Source: Shewanella avicenniae
Lineage (GTDB): Bacteria > Pseudomonadota > Gammaproteobacteria > Enterobacterales > Shewanellaceae
NCBI RefSeq assembly: GCF_017354945.1
Contig: NZ_CP071503.1
Coordinates: forward strand, 1,860,001-1,924,000
DNA length: 64,000 nt
Reading direction: 5' to 3'
The notes beneath the pieces were generated by a model that was not told the origin of the DNA, did not search any database, and saw nothing but the letters and a program-made list of their open reading frames with translations. This document shows positions 27,664 through 36,879 of the stretch, piece by piece (the stretch's first letter is position 1; the number at the start of each line of letters is the position of its first letter). The translations under genes and the position numbers were made by a program.

Positions 27664-30600
27664 ATGACCAAAGGTTCAAGGTTTGCAGGGTTAACATGGC
27701 TAGGGTTACTCGGGCTATCGCTCGTTTGCCAATGGGTTTTTGCGGCTCAAACCATACCATTGCAACGTCAAGCGCTAACATCGGGGGCCGATTTCTCAGA
27801 TATTGCTGCGGTCAATGTGGCACCCACACCGCGTTGGGTGGTGGCGCAGCCATTTGATAAAGACAGCGAAATCCCAGAACAGCAGCTGCAAAATGGCGTC
27901 TATTTTTTATTATCGGATTTTCAGTTTTTAGGCGATAAGCAGAATCGTGAGCAGCAGTTTCGTCACTTTGCGATAAAAATCAACAATGTGAAAGCAGTAG
28001 AGGATTATTCGCAGCTGTCATTGCAGTTTGATCCGAGTTACGAACAGCTGCAACTGCATCAAGTGACCCTTTATCGACACGGACAGACAATCGATAAACT
28101 GAAAGATGCAAGTCATAGTGTTGAACGTCACTCTCAATCCGCCCAAGTAGTTGATGGCAGCGTTAATCTACGCTTGTTACTTACCGATGTGCGTGTTGGC
28201 GATATATTGGAATATGCCTACACAGTTACAGGGGTTAATCCTGTGTTTGATGGCCATTTTTACCATCGTCGTCCGTTGCAATGGAACGTGCCGATTGCGC
28301 AGCAGTTTGTCAGTGTCTTATGGCGCCGAGATACGCCGTTGCAGCTGCAATTGGATAATGCGTCAGAGGGGCAACAGCTTGTTGAAACTCACATCGGAGA
28401 TGATAGAAATTACCAAATTTCGCTCGGCCAAGTTGAAGGGCTTGCTGTGCCAAGCGATACCCCTAATGGGTACGATCCGCGCTTGCGTATTAGCTTTTCT
28501 GACTTTGCCGATTGGTCGGCGGTTGCCACATGGGGTTGGCAGTTATTTGCGCCCAAAATCAGCCAGTCAGCGACCGTCATATCGCAAGCCGATTTATTGA
28601 GTGCCGGATTGACTACTGATGAAGCCAAGGCAACGGCAGCGCTCGATTTTGTACAACAACAAATCCGTTATTTAGGGTTAGAAATGGGGGTAAATAGCCA
28701 TTTGCCCGCCACGCCTGAGCAAACCTTGCGGCACCGTTTTGGTGATTGCAAAGACAAAACCGTGTTATTGGTTGCCTTGTTACACGCCATGGGTATTCAG
28801 GCTGAACCCGTGTTAGTTAATACCGACACAGGGGAGGCATTAGATAAACAATTACCGTCAGCAAAAGCCTTTAACCATGCAATTGTTCAACTCCTCTTGA
28901 ATGGGCAAGCCTATTTTGTAGATCCCACCATTAGTTTTCAAAAAGGCATCATTACAGAGCGTAGTCAGCCGTTTTATGGATATGGCCTAGTGCTGTCGCC
29001 CACAACGGATGCACTCACACTGATGCCACGTGAACACTCGGGAGCAAGGATTGACTATGCTGAGCTGTTTAACCTGAGCCAAGGTGATACCAAAGCCGCG
29101 AGATATCAAGTAACCACTCATTATTGGGGAACTGAGGCCGAGCGCTTGCGCGAGCGGTTAGCATCAACAGGTTCCGCGCAATTGGCAACGTCTTATGCCG
29201 ATTTTTACCGTGAACAATACGGTGAGCTTGCGGCTGAACCTTTGGTTATTGATGATAGAGATGATGGATTGACCATCAGCGAACAGTACACATTTACCAA
29301 TCCTTGGCAGCAAGATGCGGATGGCGATCAGCAGTTTTTTGCAACCGAAAATCAGTTGAGTAATTTTATTGAGATCCCCAGTAATCGCGAGCCGCGCCCT
29401 TACGCGCTGAGCTATCCGTTGACGGTCGATGGCACAATTACACTTAAGTTATTCGATACGCATCATTGGGATTTGAATAATGAGCACCATCGAGAAAAGA
29501 ACGCCTTTTTCGATTACCAGTTTGAGGTGAATTTTGATGCGGCGGCGCAGCAGTTGCGGCTGCATTATCGCTATCAATCATTGACACCATTTGTCACCGC
29601 GGCGGATTTTCCGCAATACATTGAAGCATTAAAGCGCATTCAAGCGCTGAATGAATACGGTATTGTCAGCTACAACAGTGATGCAAAACAGCAACAAGCG
29701 TTAGCGGATAAATTCACCAAAGATGTGCTTATCATCATTGGATATTGGTTGTTCGCGGCCGTACTGATTGGCCTGGCGCTGGCGTTTTGGCAGTCGGTTA
29801 AACAGCCGCAGCATTCGATGCAGTTTTACAGTGTGCCTTGGCATCAAGTGGCGCTGCTATCGCTGTTGACCTTAGGCGGTTACTTCTTTTATTGGAGTTT
29901 TCGAAACTGGCACTACCTTGAGCAGCACGGTATCACCCGTATTTCAGCAATATGGTGGACGCTTTTTGCACCGCTGACCTACTTACCGTTGGCGCTGGCG
30001 ATGTGGCGACAGCAATCCCACTATAGAAAGGTTAATCCTATCATCAGCGCGGGCTTCATACTGTTTTTTGTGATAGTTGCGCTGGTACTCATTGTCAGCG
30101 TAGTCAATTTGGCCTTGATTCCGGTTGCACTGTGGTGGCTACCACCAACGCTTGCGCTGTTACCGTTAGTCGCCTTGGTAAGCCGAATGAATCGAAAGCA
30201 GGGTATTCGGCTAAATCCGCATTGGCAAAGCTATCATCTGTTATTGGCGTTAGCGGTATTGCCATTTTACGCGGTATCACTGGCAAAAAGTGTGTGGCTA
30301 CTGCCGCAGGCGGAACCGACCGCCGGCAATAAATTGTGGCCAAGTTACAACGTATTCCTGCAACAGCAGCGTTATATCAAGCCTAATGAGTCTGCGGACT
30401 ACTTTTACACAGATAGTTACTTTGATTTTCGTGATCAAGGTGTCGGTTTTAGCGACTCAACTATTTTCAGCTACCGCCATGATCAAGGAAAATCTACAGC
30501 GCAGCAGGCGAGTTTTGCCCAAGTGCGAGAAATTCAGGTGGAATCACTGCAACCACTGTTAACCAAAACTGAGGTGACAGTCGTGAAGCATGATGGTTCA

Positions 30601-30714
30601 CGATTGGTTTTTCGTTTACCAGCCGATCAATCCAACTCGGCAGAGTTTATCGCAGCGCTCAAAGCACACTGGCAGCAGTATCGTCATCAAGACAACACAA
30701 TCATCAAGGAGTAA
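27664..30714 (+). CDS. DUF3857 and transglutaminase-like membrane protein
   Basis: 1016 residues. Signal peptide 1-28, then a DUF3857 beta domain (about 60-260) and a transglutaminase-like core with the papain-type triad Cys362 (FGDCKDKT), His405 (FNHAIVQLL) and Asp420 (FVDPTIS). From about residue 690 a set of five or six membrane helices follows, and then a C-terminal soluble region (about 900-1016). The family is widespread but without a defined substrate; the triad suggests peptide cleavage or crosslinking in the periplasm. The SDR gene starts two bases after its stop, and the SDR ribosome site AAGGAG lies in the 3' end of this gene. Confidence 0.88.
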   Translation: MTKGSRFAGLTWLGLLGLSLVCQWVFAAQTIPLQRQALTSGADFSDIAAVNVAPTPRWVVAQPFDKDSEIPEQQLQNGVYFLLSDFQFLGDKQNREQQFRHFAIKINNVKAVEDYSQLSLQFDPSYEQLQLHQVTLYRHGQTIDKLKDASHSVERHSQSAQVVDGSVNLRLLLTDVRVGDILEYAYTVTGVNPVFDGHFYHRRPLQWNVPIAQQFVSVLWRRDTPLQLQLDNASEGQQLVETHIGDDRNYQISLGQVEGLAVPSDTPNGYDPRLRISFSDFADWSAVATWGWQLFAPKISQSATVISQADLLSAGLTTDEAKATAALDFVQQQIRYLGLEMGVNSHLPATPEQTLRHRFGDCKDKTVLLVALLHAMGIQAEPVLVNTDTGEALDKQLPSAKAFNHAIVQLLLNGQAYFVDPTISFQKGIITERSQPFYGYGLVLSPTTDALTLMPREHSGARIDYAELFNLSQGDTKAARYQVTTHYWGTEAERLRERLASTGSAQLATSYADFYREQYGELAAEPLVIDDRDDGLTISEQYTFTNPWQQDADGDQQFFATENQLSNFIEIPSNREPRPYALSYPLTVDGTITLKLFDTHHWDLNNEHHREKNAFFDYQFEVNFDAAAQQLRLHYRYQSLTPFVTAADFPQYIEALKRIQALNEYGIVSYNSDAKQQQALADKFTKDVLIIIGYWLFAAVLIGLALAFWQSVKQPQHSMQFYSVPWHQVALLSLLTLGGYFFYWSFRNWHYLEQHGITRISAIWWTLFAPLTYLPLALAMWRQQSHYRKVNPIISAGFILFFVIVALVLIVSVVNLALIPVALWWLPPTLALLPLVALVSRMNRKQGIRLNPHWQSYHLLLALAVLPFYAVSLAKSVWLLPQAEPTAGNKLWPSYNVFLQQQRYIKPNESADYFYTDSYFDFRDQGVGFSDSTIFSYRHDQGKSTAQQASFAQVREIQVESLQPLLTKTEVTVVKHDGSRLVFRLPADQSNSAEFIAALKAHWQQYRHQDNTIIKE

Positions 30715-30716
30715 GC

Positions 30717-31406
30717 ATGTCGCAGGTTTTCATCACTGGCGCTAATCGAGGCATTGGGCTTGCGTTAACCAAATTGTATTTGAAAGCAGGCTGGGATGTG
30801 GTGGCATGCTGTCGGAACCCTGATCAAGCAGACGATCTACTTTATCTGATCAGCGACAATCCAGGCTTGGAAGTTTATCAACTGGATGTCACAGACTATG
30901 ACGCAGTGGCTGAATTGGGTAAAGAGTTAGCGGACAGACCGATCTCGTTGCTAATTAATAATGCAGGATATTACGGCCCATACAATGTGGCTGTCGGCGG
31001 ATCTGACGTGGAAGAATGGCGTAAAGTTATCGAAATCAACACAATTGCGCCCCTGAAAGTGGTTGAAGCTTTTTTACCGCAGCTAAAAATGGGGCAAGGC
31101 ACCATTGCGAACATCAGCTCTAAAATGGGTAGCTTAGATGATAATAGTAGCGGTGGAGCCTATTACTACCGATCATCAAAAGCGGCACAAAATGCAGTGA
31201 CCAAAAGCCTCGCAATAGATTTAGCCGTTGATGGCATCAAAGCTGTAGTCATTCATCCTGGCTGGGTAAGAACAGACATGGGCGGCCCACATGGGTTAAT
31301 TGACACTGAAACCTCTGCCAGCGGGATTCAACAAGTATTGAATAATTTGACCGCGGCACAAAGCGGTCACTTTTTTGATTACCGAGGCAATGAGATTGCG
31401 TGGTAA
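30717..31406 (+). CDS. Short-chain dehydrogenase/reductase (SDR) family oxidoreductase
   Basis: 229 residues. The NAD(P) loop TGANRGIG is at 7-14, the structural NNAG motif near 84, the catalytic Ser in NISSKMG, and Tyr/Lys in YRSSK (YxxxK) near 152-156, all as in classical SDRs of the C-factor/YciK-like group. Substrate unknown. It is coupled to the DUF3857 gene (two-base spacing) and followed by the terminator at 31438-31471. Whether the SDR and the transglutaminase-like protein cooperate is not evident. Confidence 0.88.
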   Translation: MSQVFITGANRGIGLALTKLYLKAGWDVVACCRNPDQADDLLYLISDNPGLEVYQLDVTDYDAVAELGKELADRPISLLINNAGYYGPYNVAVGGSDVEEWRKVIEINTIAPLKVVEAFLPQLKMGQGTIANISSKMGSLDDNSSGGAYYYRSSKAAQNAVTKSLAIDLAVDGIKAVVIHPGWVRTDMGGPHGLIDTETSASGIQQVLNNLTAAQSGHFFDYRGNEIAW

Positions 31407-31437
31407 TTGGTCAATTAACGCAACAGTGATTTAAGAC

Positions 31438-31471
31438 AAAGATGCCGTGTTAGCGCCGCTACGGCATCTTT
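31438..31471 (+). terminator. Rho-independent terminator after the SDR gene
   Basis: An 11-bp stem AAAGATGCCGT / ACGGCATCTTT with loop GTTAGCGCCGCT. Its A-rich 5' arm would also serve the other strand, but no gene ends there from the right. Confidence 0.82.
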
Positions 31472-31630
31472 GGTTTGCGACCCACTATTAGTTGCAGCAA
31501 AGCTGTTGAATTAACGGCAAACATCGGCAGCATCACGCCTCGGTGAGCGCAGTATGTAATTCAAATACAGATTGGCATAATCGCTTTTTTAATAAAATTT
31601 TCTGCGACAGCCCCTCATGCTGGTTATTTT

Positions 31631-31697
31631 TGCTACAATAGTTGTTCGCTGAAATTGCACTTGGCTGTACTCGTCGCAATTTACTCAGCGTTTTTTT
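31631..31697 (+). promoter_or_regulatory. Extended -10 promoter followed at once by a terminator-like hairpin
   Basis: TGCTACAAT (31631-31639) is an extended -10 box, giving a start near 31646. The transcript would open with CGCTGAAATTGC (31647-31658) pairing with GCAATT and TCAGCG (31676-31690, three-base bulge), followed by seven T (31691-31697). That is a complete intrinsic terminator about 50 nucleotides from the start, ahead of the small gene at 31839. It may be an attenuator or yield a short RNA. Confidence 0.5.
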
Positions 31698-31838
31698 GGT
31701 CTTCCCCTTCGCGATAGCATTGGAATGGTCATCATTCGATGGCGGGTTTTTGTCACGGAAATTTTGGATAAGGGGTAGGCCACGGAGGCCCTTCTGGACC
31801 GATTTTCGTCAGAACCGAACTGCGGGAGGTATCGAATT

Positions 31839-32114
31839 ATGAGCATTTCTGACATCTCTGTTGAACAACAGAATCCCAACTTACGCCATCAAGAGCATTG
31901 CACTGTGCTTTCTCATACTCAGCGAGACGAAGGTGAGTGGGTTCAACACACACTGATGCTAGAGAATAACGAGACTCCTTTTCGGTTTAGACGTAGCAAA
32001 CGATATCGCAGCCTCAAAGGCACTCGCGTCAACATTGACTATTATCCGCAGACCACATTAGTCGCCGGCATGGAGTTTGAAACCATGAAGGTGGTGCGGA
32101 TCAAGCGCTGCTAA
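31839..32114 (+). CDS. Conserved hypothetical small basic protein
   Basis: 91 residues, no signal peptide, no membrane segment, no recognised domain. The second half is strongly basic (RFRRSKRYRSLKGTRVNIDYYP) and ends in RIKRC, which hints at nucleic-acid contact, but this is inference. A good GGGAGG ribosome site lies ahead of ATG 31839. The gene has a long leader (about 190 nucleotides from the predicted promoter) with an early terminator-like hairpin. Its stop codon overlaps the dgt stop by four bases on the opposite strand. Confidence 0.7.
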   Translation: MSISDISVEQQNPNLRHQEHCTVLSHTQRDEGEWVQHTLMLENNETPFRFRRSKRYRSLKGTRVNIDYYPQTTLVAGMEFETMKVVRIKRC

Positions 32115-33565
32115 TCCAGCGCCTGCATCATGCGGTATTCATCTTGAGCAAATTGGTCTGTCATGCCACTGATGTAATCTTGAATTAAACGGCAACGATG
32201 ATAAAACTCTGGTAGTTCTGCATTCTTGCCGTTTTTTATGGCGTTTTTATAGGTGGCTAAATGTTTTTGCGGCAGACGATGCAGTAAGCGCGCGGCAATG
32301 ATAGGTTTACGACTCGCACCCGACACCAATGCCATAAAATCCTCGCTTGTCAGCGCCAATAGCGGTGCATAGCTTTGTAGCAAGCCGCTGATAATGCGGT
32401 AACCTTGTAATTCCAGTTTTTCGACTTCGCGATGGCTAAATACCTTATCAATGGCCACTTGTTTGAGTGTGGCGGCAATGGCATGGCACACACTGCCATC
32501 TTCCAGTAAAGCTCGATTAAGATTTCCGGCAAATACCGCATCGATATTGGCAATAAACTCCGTTGCCGCATGATCCACTAACGGATGGATCAACTTCACC
32601 CGCAGGAAAGTGAAGAACTGGCTGGTGTGATTGATATTGATGCGCGCCGATTGGTTTTGTGCAAAACGAATCGCATCAACCATCAACGAGGCATGCTCAT
32701 TGGGCAAGCCGTGCGCCGCGAGTTGCCGTTGGTACTCCTCGGTCAGCGCTTGTTGCAAGAGTGGCAGGCTGATAATGCCTTTTTCGACTGCATCTTCAAT
32801 ATCTGCAAGACAATAGGAGATATCATCGGCCGCTTCCATGATGTAACTGACTGGATGACGGTTATCTTTAGCAATCCCCAACTGCAGCCAAAGTTGCAGC
32901 ACAAATTGGCGCTCAGACGCGTAATAGCCCACCTTTTTCATCAGGTAAGATTTATCTACGGGTATCTCATGTTTGGCGATATCACCGGCGCGGGTGTATT
33001 TCAAAATGCCAGCGATTTGACTGTAAGTGAGGTTAAGCCCTAACAACGAATGCATCAGCCGAATCGCCTGCGCATTGCCTTCAAAATGGCAGATATCTTG
33101 GGCGAGTGCTGGATAATTCGCTGCAAAATCCGCATTCAATATGGAGAGTTCAGTTTCAAACCAATCGCTGATGGCGGCTTCGCCAAAATGGCCGAAGGGT
33201 GGGTTGCCAACATCGTGCATCAGACAGGCCATCTCGACTAAGGTTTCTAATACGCGTTCCATCGGAGATAGGCCAAAGTCCTGCTGTTGTTCATCGAGCA
33301 GGTCAAAAATTCGCTGCACAATAAAACGCCCAGTTTGCTGCACCTCTAACGAATGAGTCAGACGACTGCGTACCGCCGCATTGCGTTCTAAAGCAAATAC
33401 TTGGGTTTTTTGTTGCAACCGGCGAATTGCCGCTGAGTTAATGATCCGGCCGCGGTCACTTTCATAAGCACGTTGTAAGGCACGAATATCGAGAGTTTTA
33501 GGCTCACCACTGTTATGGCTAAACGGACGTTTCAAGCTAAAGCGCTGGCGAAAATCGATATCCAT
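32111..33565 (-). CDS. dgt: Deoxyguanosinetriphosphate triphosphohydrolase (dGTPase)
   Basis: 484 residues, close to E. coli Dgt (505) and similar along its length (SDRGRIINSAAIRRLQQKTQ). HD-superfamily metal ligands are visible: His71 (RLTHSLEV), His117-Asp118 (CLMHDVGNPPFGH) and a later Asp in the middle of the protein; His126 is the conserved catalytic-region His. The enzyme cleaves dGTP to deoxyguanosine and tripolyphosphate, limiting dGTP pools and restricting some phages. It stands alone, convergent with the 91-residue protein (four-base overlap) and divergent from the hypothetical gene at 33693. Confidence 0.95.
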   Translation of the reverse strand: MDIDFRQRFSLKRPFSHNSGEPKTLDIRALQRAYESDRGRIINSAAIRRLQQKTQVFALERNAAVRSRLTHSLEVQQTGRFIVQRIFDLLDEQQQDFGLSPMERVLETLVEMACLMHDVGNPPFGHFGEAAISDWFETELSILNADFAANYPALAQDICHFEGNAQAIRLMHSLLGLNLTYSQIAGILKYTRAGDIAKHEIPVDKSYLMKKVGYYASERQFVLQLWLQLGIAKDNRHPVSYIMEAADDISYCLADIEDAVEKGIISLPLLQQALTEEYQRQLAAHGLPNEHASLMVDAIRFAQNQSARININHTSQFFTFLRVKLIHPLVDHAATEFIANIDAVFAGNLNRALLEDGSVCHAIAATLKQVAIDKVFSHREVEKLELQGYRIISGLLQSYAPLLALTSEDFMALVSGASRKPIIAARLLHRLPQKHLATYKNAIKNGKNAELPEFYHRCRLIQDYISGMTDQFAQDEYRMMQALD

Positions 33566-33692
33566 CGGTTACACATTCCTGAATTATCTGGCTGATATAT
33601 AGACAAAAGTGTCACATTCTATGGCGTCAGTGTCATCAAATTTGTGATATTGTCACTGCAGCTAACTTCATCAGTATCCTGCGGAGGGAACT

Positions 33693-34160
33693 ATGTCAAA
33701 AACAGTATATGGCGTACTGTTGCTTATCGCGATTGTGGTTTTAGGCTATTTCGGCTATCGCCACTCAGATAAACCCAAATTGCCCATTAGCGGCGAATGG
33801 AGCACTGGCTGCATCGCCGAAGGTGACAACAGCAAAAATTTCAGCATGAGTTTTACTGACAACACTTACCACAGTCTGGCCAAACTCTATCAAAACACAG
33901 ATTGCAGCGGTGATACCTTGAGTGAGTACCGTGGCAGCGCATACGCCGAGGTGTCCGACGCGCATTTGAAAACCGTGGATGGCGATGAAGCTGTACTGCT
34001 GACGCTTTACTGGGATGACAAAACTCAGCCTCGACCTTTAGTTTATCAACAACGTGCCGATGGCACCTTGGTCACTGGGGTACCGCAACCTAAGACTGAG
34101 CAGCAAGCGGGTGGCTGGAAGATGGATACCTCCGCCGTATTTAAGCGGGTTACTCAGTAA
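33693..34160 (+). CDS. Hypothetical protein with N-terminal membrane anchor
   Basis: 155 residues. Residues 5-22 are a hydrophobic segment without a clear cleavage site, so the protein is probably anchored in the inner membrane facing the periplasm. The remainder looks like a small beta-rich domain with two Cys (CIAEGDNSK and NTDCSGD) that could form a disulfide. No family recognised. A strong GGAGGG ribosome site precedes the ATG. It lies between dgt (divergent) and a DUF885 lipoprotein gene 108 bp downstream. Confidence 0.7.
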   Translation: MSKTVYGVLLLIAIVVLGYFGYRHSDKPKLPISGEWSTGCIAEGDNSKNFSMSFTDNTYHSLAKLYQNTDCSGDTLSEYRGSAYAEVSDAHLKTVDGDEAVLLTLYWDDKTQPRPLVYQQRADGTLVTGVPQPKTEQQAGGWKMDTSAVFKRVTQ

Positions 34161-34268
34161 CTTAAACTGTAACAAGTGATGTGACAGCGGGATTTATTGC
34201 TGACATTTAGCATTGGCAATGGTTAACTCAAACAATCTCCACGTTTGAATGACCATGGAACCAATAGA

Positions 34269-36047
34269 ATGAAAAAACTCCCGTTGTCACTGCTGATCAC
34301 CGCTGTTCTATGTGGTGGTTTGACGGCTTGCCAATCTACTTCCGCACCTGAAACCTTCGCAACTGCGGTGACCACAGTGTCAGCCGATCAGCAATTTGCG
34401 TCGTTTAGCGACCAATTTATTGAAGCCTTTTGGCTGGTCATGCCTACGTATGCACTCTATAGCGGTTATCACAAATATGATGCAACGCTGGAAGTGCCAA
34501 ATGCTGAAAATCGTGCTGCCACCTTGGCATTTGTTGATACCTATCAAGCAAAGCTGAGTGCTTTCAATCCCAACGGTTTGTCGGCGGCACATCTGATCGA
34601 CTATCGCTTATTAGAAAATTTACTGGCAAGCATTCGCTGGGATCTGACGACCTTTAAAGGTTGGCAGTGGGATCCTTCGTCTTACAACGTCGCGGGCAGC
34701 TTCGCGCAGATCATCAATGGCAATTATGCCGCAGAAGATGAGCGCTTGCGCAGTGCCCTAGGTCGATTAACCAATGTACCGGCTTATTACCAAGCCGCTA
34801 AAGCCAATATTGACCATCCCACTTTGGAACATACTCAACTGGGGATTTTGCAAAACCAAGGTGCTTTCTCGGTGTTAAACGATGAGCTGCTGACCAAGGT
34901 CAATACTTCTGGGTTAACGGCAAATGAAAAGCAGCTATTTGCCTCGCGTCTGACTGATGCAAAAGCGGCTATCACAGGTTATATCGACTACTTGAAGTCC
35001 CTAGAATCCGATCTGAAGCAAAACGGTGCTCGTAGTTTCCGTATCGGTGAAGCCTTATATGAGCAGAAATTTGCCTTCGATATTCAATCCGGTATGACTG
35101 CAAAGGAGCTGTATCAAAAAGCGCTGGCCGATAAAGCTAAAGTACAAACCGAAATGGCCAAACTGACCGATCAACTGTGGAATAAGTACTTTACCCAAGC
35201 CAAGCCGGCAGATGAGAAAGTCGCGATTCGTATGATGATCGATAAGCTGTCTTTGCAGCATGTGTCACGCGATCAGTTTGTCGATGAAGTGAAAAAGCTA
35301 ATGCCGAAGCTGGTTAACTTTGTTGAAACCAAAGATTTGGTCGAACTTGACCCGAATGAACCTTTGGTGGTGCGCGAAACCCCAGAATATATGCGCGGTT
35401 TCGCTGGCGCGTCAGTCAGTGCGCCAGGCCCTTATGATAAAGGTGCCAACACCTACTACAACGTAACCCCGCTTGATGGTATGAGCGACGAGTCAGCCGA
35501 AAGTTATCTGCGTGAATATAATCACTGGATGCTGCAAATTCTCAATATCCATGAAGCGATCCCTGGTCATTACACCCAACTGGTTTACGCCAATAAATCA
35601 CCGAGTCTGATTAAAAGCATTTTTGGTAACGGCGCCATGATTGAAGGCTGGGCGGTCTATGGTGAACGCATGATGCTGGAAGAGGGCTATGGTGATTTTG
35701 AACCAGAACTGTGGTTGATGTACTACAAATGGAACCTCCGCACCATCTGTAACACTATTTTGGATTACAGCATTCAAGTGAAGGGCATGAGCCATGATGA
35801 AGCAATTGCATTAATGACCCAAGAAGCATTCCAACAAACGGCAGAAGCCGAGGGTAAGTGGCGTCGAGCAACTTTAAGCCAAGTGCAGTTAACCAGCTAT
35901 TATGCCGGTTACCGCGCGATTTATGATTTGCGCGATGAACTGAAAGCCAAACAGGGTAAGCAGTTCAATCTTAAGCAATTTCATGAACAGTTTTTGAGCT
36001 ACGGCAGTGCGCCAGTGATGTATATCCGCCAATTGATGTTGAAATAA
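34269..36047 (+). CDS. DUF885 family putative lipoprotein metallo-hydrolase
   Basis: 592 residues from ATG 34269. The frame extends to TTG 34245, but the chosen start gives a clean lipoprotein signal, with lipobox LTAC and Cys20, so membrane anchoring is expected. The DUF885 motif HEAIPGH is at 428-434, as in the exported paralogue at 13434-15155; the two share the motif but little else by eye. Predicted zinc peptidase of unknown substrate. It is followed by the long hairpin terminator at 36058-36097. Confidence 0.86.
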   Translation: MKKLPLSLLITAVLCGGLTACQSTSAPETFATAVTTVSADQQFASFSDQFIEAFWLVMPTYALYSGYHKYDATLEVPNAENRAATLAFVDTYQAKLSAFNPNGLSAAHLIDYRLLENLLASIRWDLTTFKGWQWDPSSYNVAGSFAQIINGNYAAEDERLRSALGRLTNVPAYYQAAKANIDHPTLEHTQLGILQNQGAFSVLNDELLTKVNTSGLTANEKQLFASRLTDAKAAITGYIDYLKSLESDLKQNGARSFRIGEALYEQKFAFDIQSGMTAKELYQKALADKAKVQTEMAKLTDQLWNKYFTQAKPADEKVAIRMMIDKLSLQHVSRDQFVDEVKKLMPKLVNFVETKDLVELDPNEPLVVRETPEYMRGFAGASVSAPGPYDKGANTYYNVTPLDGMSDESAESYLREYNHWMLQILNIHEAIPGHYTQLVYANKSPSLIKSIFGNGAMIEGWAVYGERMMLEEGYGDFEPELWLMYYKWNLRTICNTILDYSIQVKGMSHDEAIALMTQEAFQQTAEAEGKWRRATLSQVQLTSYYAGYRAIYDLRDELKAKQGKQFNLKQFHEQFLSYGSAPVMYIRQLMLK

Positions 36048-36057
36048 TTGCCATCTC

Positions 36058-36097
36058 ACAGCAAAGAAAAGGGTCTGCTGAAACTTTTCTTTGCTGT
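36058..36097 (+). terminator. Terminator after the DUF885 lipoprotein gene
   Basis: A 14-bp perfect stem ACAGCAAAGAAAAG / CTTTTCTTTGCTGT around a 12-base loop. The final T-run is short, but the stem is strong. Confidence 0.7.
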
Positions 36098-36122
36098 TGC
36101 TCAAATTAGAAGCGTCAGAATA

Positions 36123-36173
36123 TTGACACTTGCACTATAAATGCGTTTAATGTGCAAATGATAATAATTAGCA
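36123..36173 (+). promoter_or_regulatory. Sigma70-type promoter overlapped by a Fur box
   Basis: TTGACA (36123-36128), 17-bp spacer, TTTAAT (36146-36151). Right at the expected start is TGATAATAATTAGCA (36159-36173), which fits the 7-1-7 Fur pattern TGATAAT-N-ATTATCA with one mismatch; over 19 bp (36154-36172) it matches 15 positions of the consensus. Fur bound there would block the promoter when iron is plentiful. Confidence 0.65.
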
Positions 36174-36189
36174 ATAGTATTGGCGCGCT

Positions 36190-36804
36190 ATGAATTTTCT
36201 AGTAGTAACAGATGATGAACAGTGGCAACAAGCAGTAACACCATGGATTGCAAGCAAAACTGAAAATACTCCCCATCGTTTTGCACTTCATTCGCTGAAG
36301 GAGCAGCATCTTAAGCCGCAGTTAACCCCTGATGTGTTAGTGATGTTATCCAGACACTTCAAAAAACCTGCAGAACATCAACAGTTAGCTTGTTATACCC
36401 AGCTGCCGTGTATCTTTACATCACCAGAATCGATTGATGCCGATATTGCGCCTATCCTTGTCGACGAAAGCGACAGCTCAGAGATTGTGATTGACCCAAA
36501 AAATGGTGCCATCATTCTGCAAAACCGGATAGTGCAGCTCACCGATACTGAGTTGAAAATCTTTCAATACCTGTATGAGCAACAAGGTCAGGCTGTTAGC
36601 AAGCCGGAATTGCAGCAGCAGATATTGCAGCGTGATTTTGGCCAGTACGATCGGAATTTGGACATGCACATCGCCAATATTCGTAAAAAACTGCAGCAGG
36701 CAGGGCTTGCACGTAACTTGATTTTGACCGTGCGTGGTCGAGGCTACAGCTTTAATCACGAACACTTACAGTTCGCCCAGCCAGATCCCGTTTCTAACGT
36801 TTAA
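36190..36804 (+). CDS. OmpR-type winged-helix regulator with degenerate receiver domain
   Basis: 204 residues. Residues 95-190 form a clear OmpR/PhoB winged helix (LTDTELKIFQYLYEQQGQAVSK ... DMHIANIRKKL ... VRGRGYSF). The N-terminal 90 residues are shorter than a receiver domain; the start FLVVTDDEQW keeps an acidic pair, but the phosphoacceptor position reads TPDVLVMLSRHF, with no Asp after the third strand, so it should not be phosphorylated. No histidine kinase is adjacent. A Fur box overlaps its promoter, which suggests iron-responsive expression. Targets unknown. Confidence 0.82.
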   Translation: MNFLVVTDDEQWQQAVTPWIASKTENTPHRFALHSLKEQHLKPQLTPDVLVMLSRHFKKPAEHQQLACYTQLPCIFTSPESIDADIAPILVDESDSSEIVIDPKNGAIILQNRIVQLTDTELKIFQYLYEQQGQAVSKPELQQQILQRDFGQYDRNLDMHIANIRKKLQQAGLARNLILTVRGRGYSFNHEHLQFAQPDPVSNV

Positions 36805-36879
36805 ACCCTTGGGGAATTGGTTTATCCTAGTGCGCAAATTTTGGCGGGTTTTATGCCCGCAGCGTAGTAAGGATATTAA

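Noticed and set aside
31642..31842. 66-codon frame ending in an ATGA overlap with the gene at 31839
   Set aside because: Its TTG start lies upstream of the predicted transcription start and has no ribosome site; no domain. Kept only as a remark in the leader finding.
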